64,000 nucleotides of DNA. Origin: Sva-07 sp963707515 (GTDB lineage: Bacteria; Actinomycetota; Acidimicrobiia; Acidimicrobiales; Ilumatobacteraceae). The stretch is from the NCBI GenBank assembly GCA_963707515.1, contig CAVPQI010000001.1:496001-560000 (forward strand). The letters run 5' to 3'. This document shows positions 59,724 through 64,000 of this stretch, piece by piece (position 1 is the first letter of the stretch; the number at the start of each line of letters is the position of its first letter). The notes under the pieces are model-generated. The model saw only the letters and a program-made list of their open reading frames with translations. It ran no database searches and was not told where the DNA came from. Made by a program: the position numbers and the translations under genes.

Positions 59724-60122
59724 ATGGCCCGGTACGTCATCGACGCTCCGACGCTGCTGCACCTCGTCGCCGAGGACCTCGCGGTCGACCCGAGGCACCG
59801 GCTCGTCGCCCCCAACCTGATCCGCTCGCAGGCGCTGTCGTTGCTGCTGGCCGCCGTCGATGCCGCCGAGATCACCGAGGCCGTCGCCCTCGAGCGTCAC
59901 GAGCGGCTCACCGAGCTGAAGATGCGACTGCTCGGCGACCGTGTGTCCCGGCGTACGGCGTGGAAGATCGCCCGCGAGCAGGGCTGGCCGACGACGTTCG
60001 ACGCCGAGTACCTCGCCGTGTGCAGGTTGCAGGCCGACGCCTTGGTGACGATCGATGCGGCGATGGCGCGGCGGGCCGCCGGGATCGTCCCCGTCGCTTC
60101 CCTCGACGACCTCACCGCCTGA
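59724..60122 (+). CDS. PIN domain protein (VapC-like)
   Basis: 132 residues from ATG 59724. PIN-like features: YVIDAPTLLHLV at the N-terminus with the first acidic residue, and the C-terminal TFDAEYLAVCRLQADALVTIDAAMARRA. These would supply the magnesium-binding acids of a ribonuclease. No antitoxin-sized gene lies directly upstream, so it may be an orphan or a non-toxin PIN protein. Confidence 0.78.
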   Translation: MARYVIDAPTLLHLVAEDLAVDPRHRLVAPNLIRSQALSLLLAAVDAAEITEAVALERHERLTELKMRLLGDRVSRRTAWKIAREQGWPTTFDAEYLAVCRLQADALVTIDAAMARRAAGIVPVASLDDLTA

Positions 60123-60172
60123 AGCCCGAATCTTCCCCACCGCCAGCGTCACCGCTCTGAAAGCATCGTCGG

Positions 60173-60557
60173 ATGGCCGTGCTCCACGACGTCGTATTCG
60201 ACTGCGCCCATCCCGCCTCGCTGGCCCGATTCTGGGCGGCAACGCTCGACGGCTACGACGTGGCGCCCTACCTCGACGCCGAGCTCGAGCGCCTGCGAGC
60301 GGAAGGTTACGACGGCCCCGAGGACGATCCGACGGTGCTCGTCGATCCGAGCGGAGCCGGACCGAGACTGTGGTTCCAGCTCGTGCCCGAGGGCAAGGTC
60401 GTCAAGAACCGCGTCCACCTCGATCTCCGCTGCGACGACGTGGATCGCGAACTCGATCGGTTGCTGCAACTCGGCGCGACCGAGCTGCAGCGCGTCGAGG
60501 GCGCGCATCGTGCTCGCCGATCCAGAGGGCAACGAGTTCTGCCTCGATCCGTCCTGA
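60173..60557 (+). CDS. VOC/glyoxalase-like protein, frameshift near end
   Basis: 127 residues if one extra base is allowed at 60500-60505; the frame then ends RIVLADPEGNEFCLDPS at TGA 60555. Starts MAVLHDVVFDCAHPASLARFW, with KNRVHLDLRCDDVDRELDRLLQLGATELQRVEG in the middle. This layout matches actinobacterial glyoxalase-like domain proteins. The substrate is unknown. Confidence 0.82.
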
Positions 60558-60570
60558 CCGCCTCGTCGGC

Positions 60571-60615
60571 GGAGTAACGAACGTTCGGGACCCGTCCCCA
60601 GCCGTTCGTTACTCC
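60571..60615. repeat. Core palindrome 6
   Basis: GGAGTAACGAACG (60571-60583) pairs perfectly with CGTTCGTTACTCC (60603-60615) around GGGACCCGTCCCC. It lies between the convergent VOC and zinc-ribbon genes. It shares a 24-base stretch with palindrome 4 at 26794. Confidence 0.88.
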
Positions 60616-60624
60616 GGTGCGTAC

Positions 60625-62388
60625 TCAGCGTTGGACGAGGAATTCGATCTCGCTGAGGCCGACGTCGGTGGTCTCGAGCGAGGTGTGGGTGCCCACGATG
60701 TGCACCTCGACTTCGCGGACGCCGCCGCCGTTCTTGATCTCGTAGTCCTTGCCGTCGGGCAGGTCGTCGAGGGCGAGGTCGAAGCTCTGCCCGGTGTCGA
60801 ACACGAAGTGGATGTCGCTCACCCGGGCGTGCTCCTTGAAGCCCACCGCGGCACCGTTCCAGATCTTGACCCGGGCGAGGTCGATCGGTTCGTCGAAGCG
60901 GACGACCATCGCCGGCTCCGGATCGGTGCCGGGTGCGATCCAACTGGTGATCGTGTTGCTGTCGATGGCGTTGCTGACCGGCGACTCCGGCACCTCCGAC
61001 GTCGCCGCGACCTCGATCGGCGCAGTCGGGCTGTACGTCTTCTGGATCCGCGACATCACCGACTCCTTGGCGTCGCCGACCGCCGTGTTGACCTTCTCTC
61101 GCAGATCGGGTGAGAAGCCGTAGACGACACCGGCGAGCAGCACGGCGACGGCGATGATCGGACGGAGCTTGACGAAGGCCGCAGCGAAGAAGCCGCCGAT
61201 GCCGCGACGCCGCTTCTGCGTGCCGTCGGACGCCTTCCACGGACGGGCGCCGGCGCCGAGCTGCTTGCGCTTGCGATGCGGGATCAACTTGCGCCACCAC
61301 GAGGTCGTCGCCACCTGGGCGGTCGTCAGTGGCGTCCCGCAGCGAGAACAGAACTTGCGCGCCGGCGGGTTCCCTTCGCCGCACTCGCCACAGATCAGGT
61401 CGCCAGGCAGGATCTTGCGCGTCGGCTTCTGCTTCACCGGCTTCGGACGATCGGCGGCCCGCTGCGGCTTGACCGCCTCGGTCGTGCCCGGGCTGATCGC
61501 CGCCGGCGCCGTGTCGTCACTGGCGGTCGCGCCGATCACCCGTTCGCCGCTGGCGACCTCCTTCCTGGCGACGACCCGCGGTTCGGCCACCACCGCCGGC
61601 TCGGCCTGGACGTCGGTCGCCCCCGCGGCGACGAGCGCCCCGGCGTCGACGGACGGCACCGTCGACGCCGCAGTGGAGTTCGCGGTGGAGTTCGCAGTGG
61701 AGGTCGCGGTGAATGTCGGGTCGGCGGGCTGGGTCGTGGTCGCGGTGTCGCCGTTGGCAGCGGCCGGACTGGTGGGACGGCTCGGCGGCCGTGGTGCCGA
61801 TCCGTCCGGCCGCGTCGGTGGGCCGCCCGGCCGCGTCGGTTCGCCACCCGGTCGCGTCGGTGGGCCGCCCGGCCGTGTCGGTGGTGTCGGCGCCGAACCG
61901 TCGGGCCGCGCCGGTGGACCGGCTGCACCCGGAGTTCCACCGGGACGCGTCGGCGGGGTCGGCGCACCGGGGCGCGTGGGCGGACCGGCTGCACCTGGAG
62001 CTCCACCTGGCCGTGTCGGCGGCGTCGGCGCACTCGAACGCGGCGGCGGACCCCCCGCACCTGGAGGGCCGCCCGGCCGCGATGGCGGACCGCCCGCCCC
62101 CGGAGGACCCGGCCGTGGCGGCGCACCCGGCGGGCCGGCGGCAGCGCCCGCCGTTGCGGGCGCGTCGATGGCCGGCTCAGTCCGGCCCTCGCCCGGCGCG
62201 TGGACGTCGAGCGCCAGCACGGTCTGGACGCGGCTGAGCAGACTCCGCTTGGCGACAACCTCCTGGGCCGCCTCCTCGCGCACCTGCGGTACGACGGACG
62301 TGCCGGACCACTCCAGGAACGACCCGCACGACCCGCAGAACGCGTCGTCGTCGAGGTTCTGGAACGCGCACTTCGTGCAGACGATCAT
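60625..62388 (-). CDS. Zinc-ribbon, proline-rich membrane protein of the injection-system locus
   Basis: 587 residues from ATG 62388 with GGAGG upstream. An N-terminal zinc ribbon (CTKCAFQNLDDDAFCGSCG) is followed by about 110 residues of repeated PTRPGG/PPTRPGG and a Thr/Ala-rich spacer. A second zinc ribbon (CGECGEGNPPARKFCSRCG), a basic stretch, one transmembrane segment (IIAVAVLLAGVVYGF) and a C-terminal beta-sandwich of about 140 residues resembling a discoidin/NADase-type domain (NAIDSNTITSWIAPG) follow. It sits 3 bp after the tail-protein gene, which ties it to that operon. Function unknown; a membrane anchor or docking role is inference. Confidence 0.75.
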   Translation of the reverse strand: MIVCTKCAFQNLDDDAFCGSCGSFLEWSGTSVVPQVREEAAQEVVAKRSLLSRVQTVLALDVHAPGEGRTEPAIDAPATAGAAAGPPGAPPRPGPPGAGGPPSRPGGPPGAGGPPPRSSAPTPPTRPGGAPGAAGPPTRPGAPTPPTRPGGTPGAAGPPARPDGSAPTPPTRPGGPPTRPGGEPTRPGGPPTRPDGSAPRPPSRPTSPAAANGDTATTTQPADPTFTATSTANSTANSTAASTVPSVDAGALVAAGATDVQAEPAVVAEPRVVARKEVASGERVIGATASDDTAPAAISPGTTEAVKPQRAADRPKPVKQKPTRKILPGDLICGECGEGNPPARKFCSRCGTPLTTAQVATTSWWRKLIPHRKRKQLGAGARPWKASDGTQKRRRGIGGFFAAAFVKLRPIIAVAVLLAGVVYGFSPDLREKVNTAVGDAKESVMSRIQKTYSPTAPIEVAATSEVPESPVSNAIDSNTITSWIAPGTDPEPAMVVRFDEPIDLARVKIWNGAAVGFKEHARVSDIHFVFDTGQSFDLALDDLPDGKDYEIKNGGGVREVEVHIVGTHTSLETTDVGLSEIEFLVQR

Positions 62389-62391
62389 CGG

Positions 62392-63111
62392 TCACTCCTC
62401 CTCGGTCAGCTCGACCAGCGGTTCGTACGTGGTTCGCTCGGGGACCGCCCCCTCGGGCGGCCGGAACTCGTTCACGACCGGCGGTGACAGCTCGTCGACG
62501 ACGAGCGGCGCCGGTGGTTCACCCGTCGCTGTTGCGATTTCGCGCAACTCGACCTCGACGGGCAGGTGCGCCGGGAGCGCCGTACGGATCACCTCTTGCA
62601 GCCCGTTCCAGTTCACGGACGCCGCGTCGGGGACGTCGACGACGACGCGCACCGTCCGGTCCCGATCGTGCTCCACGTGGTCGAAGCTCGATCCCGGGAC
62701 CGCCGAGGTGAACGTCCCGCCCGGGTCGGTGACGTGGGCGACACCGTCGGTGTACAGGGCGATCTCCTGCCGCAGCCCGCCGGCCGTGCCCCGTTTGGCG
62801 AACATCTCGACGGCGCTGGCGACGAGCCGTCGGCTGCGCTCGGTCGACCAGTCCTCGTCCAGGTGGATCCCGATCCAATCGCCGAGCCAGCGGACGAAGT
62901 CGTCCGGCGCGAGCGACGGGTCGACGTAGGCGTGCAGGCAGTCGAGCACGTGATGGGCGGGGGCGATGACGTCGTCGAGACCTCCGGTGAACTGCTCGAC
63001 GAACAGGTGTCCCTGGTAGATCGCCGGAAGCTGGCGGGCGATCGGGCGGGTGACGGCGAGCCCGGTGACGGTCCCCCGACCGGTCGCTGGGGTGGCATCG
63101 ATCGTCGTCAC
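62392..63111 (-). CDS. Phage tail protein I / Afp12-like baseplate protein
   Basis: 239 residues from a GTG at 63111 overlapping the previous stop (GTGA). Matches the P2 gpI / TIGR02242 family: RPIARQLPAIYQGHLFVEQFTGGLDDVIAPAHHVLDCLHAYVDPSLAPDDFVRWLGDWIGIHLDEDW and the GTAGGLRQEIALYTDG block. The last 50 residues are proline- and acid-rich. In contractile injection systems this protein joins baseplate wedges with the J-type protein encoded just before it. Confidence 0.85.
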   Translation of the reverse strand: MTTIDATPATGRGTVTGLAVTRPIARQLPAIYQGHLFVEQFTGGLDDVIAPAHHVLDCLHAYVDPSLAPDDFVRWLGDWIGIHLDEDWSTERSRRLVASAVEMFAKRGTAGGLRQEIALYTDGVAHVTDPGGTFTSAVPGSSFDHVEHDRDRTVRVVVDVPDAASVNWNGLQEVIRTALPAHLPVEVELREIATATGEPPAPLVVDELSPPVVNEFRPPEGAVPERTTYEPLVELTEEE

Positions 63112-64000
63112 GGTGCCATCACCTGGACCTGGTGCTCGTAGGAGAAGACGAGGCTGTTCGCGCGCCAACTGGACGCGGTTGGTCTGCTGCCCGCGCTCCC
63201 CCGTGACCGGGTTGGCACCGAACAGGCGGACGTCCTCGACGACGTCGACGCCTGCGGTCGCCTGCAACACGCCGAACGCGTCACCCGCCTGCACCGGGCG
63301 ACCCCACGGCCATCCGCTGCCGTCCGGGCCGCCGACCAGCGGGTCGAAGTAGCGGTGCAGGGCGGCGACCGCATCGGTGTGCACCCGCTCGACGTCGGCC
63401 CGCGGCGTCGCACGCAGGCGGGCGACGACGGTGATCCCCTGGTAGGTCGGCGGTTCGACGTGCACGGTGGAGCCGATGATCCGGCAGTCCTCGAGCTGCT
63501 CGGCGATCGCCGCCAGCGTCAGCTCGGTCGGGAGCAGGTCCTCGAAGCGCAGCCGATCGTTCTCGCGCGCCGCCGCCGGCACGATGCACACGGTGACGTG
63601 CCCGGCGTCGGCGGAGGTCTCGGCGGGGAAGCACTTCACCCGCGTGATCTCCGGCGCCGCCTCGCGGGTCAGCAGCTCGAAGTCCTCCGCAGTCACTGCC
63701 CGGGAGCGGGTGCGCAACATCAGCGGCCCGCGCACCTTGGCTTCGCTCACCGACTCGCCGTCGACGCCGCCGCTCGCCGGACGCCGGTTGACGACCGAAC
63801 GGACGAACGGGATCGACGACTTCAGCGTGCGGATCGCATTGGCCGGCACGTTCCCCGTCGCCCCGCCGCCGACGGCGTGCTCACGCACCCGGATCGACGC
63901 CCGCTGCGGCGGAATCGCGCCGTACGAGCGGACCGTGCCGTCGGCCAGTCGAACCAGCGGGGCGAACTCGATGCCGCCGGATGCGGCGTCGACGATGACG
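63108..64000 (-). CDS. Baseplate J / Afp11-like protein, partial, frameshifted
   Basis: The 5' part lies beyond the window. The frame is open from the edge. It includes SRAVTAEDFELLTREAAPEITRVKCFPAET, VTVCIVPAA, LEDCRIIGSTVHVEPPTYQGITVVARLR and WPWGRPVQAGDAFGVLQATAGVDVVEDVRLF. A break at 63159-63164 (GCGCGCG) must be repaired by one base. The protein then ends NSLVFSYEHQVQVMAP, the usual J-protein tail, and the next gene starts in overlap. It forms the baseplate wedge of a contractile tail-like particle. Confidence 0.85.

Noticed and set aside
59724..60122. VapBC toxin-antitoxin pair
   Set aside because: The PIN protein is supported but no antitoxin-sized frame with a ribosome-binding site lies directly upstream or downstream.
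62392..63888. Single 498-residue fused baseplate J-I protein
   Set aside because: Its middle (EQPRLLLRAPGPGDG) does not match either family. A one-base repair at 63159-63164 restores the J-protein end and an overlapping GTG start for the I protein.

Overview
The window is high-GC DNA of actinobacterial type. BldD, several F420-type luciferase-like oxidoreductases, the order hrcA-dnaJ-rsmE-bldD-hemW, frequent GTG starts and many promoters whose -10 box ends 5-8 nt before the start codon point to Actinobacteria. Gene content and the cell-surface beta repeats resemble Acidimicrobiia (Ilumatobacter-like); that assignment is inference, because no rRNA gene is present.

Left third (1-24 kb). A small-protein region and a tRNA-Val are followed by a housekeeping block read mostly on the minus strand: hemW (+), bldD, rsmE, dnaJ and hrcA with a CIRCE operator against its start codon, photolyase, a MOSC protein, an HTTM membrane protein with a small partner, an MFS exporter and lepA. 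Then come rpsT (+), holA, a large secreted 5'-nucleotidase with three C-terminal beta repeats, comEC and comEA, and a divergent fatty acid desaturase / PaaX-type regulator pair.

Middle (24-52 kb). Genes of metabolism and transport: a thioredoxin-TPR chaperone, an aminoglycoside-phosphotransferase-fold kinase, a PAC2 protein, three LLM oxidoreductases, a zinc/manganese ABC operon, a glycine betaine/choline (Opu-type) ABC operon, proline iminopeptidase, Kup, NAD(P)H-hydrate dehydratase, hemerythrin, an HDAC-fold deacetylase, a fatty acyl-AMP ligase, a beta-lactamase-fold esterase and leuS.

Right end (52-64 kb). This is the most unusual part. An intracellular subtilisin-like protease is divergent from a TPR-CHAT (caspase-like) protease. 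The CHAT gene is followed by a sigma-70 factor and a small beta-rich protein whose start overlaps the sigma stop. Next come small membrane, peptidoglycan-binding, methyltransferase, PIN and VOC genes. The window ends inside what looks like a contractile injection system locus: a zinc-ribbon/proline-rich protein, a tail protein I homologue and a baseplate J homologue that runs off the end.

Two things cut across the whole window. First, a family of palindromes with a conserved centre (GGGGTCTGACCCC and close variants) but locus-specific arms sits at gene 3' ends, mostly between convergent genes. Second, nine otherwise well-conserved genes carry about 15 frame breaks, nearly all shifting the frame by +1 and lying in GC-rich runs. 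The reconstructed reading frames close exactly, so either the assembly carries indel errors or these genes are decaying.
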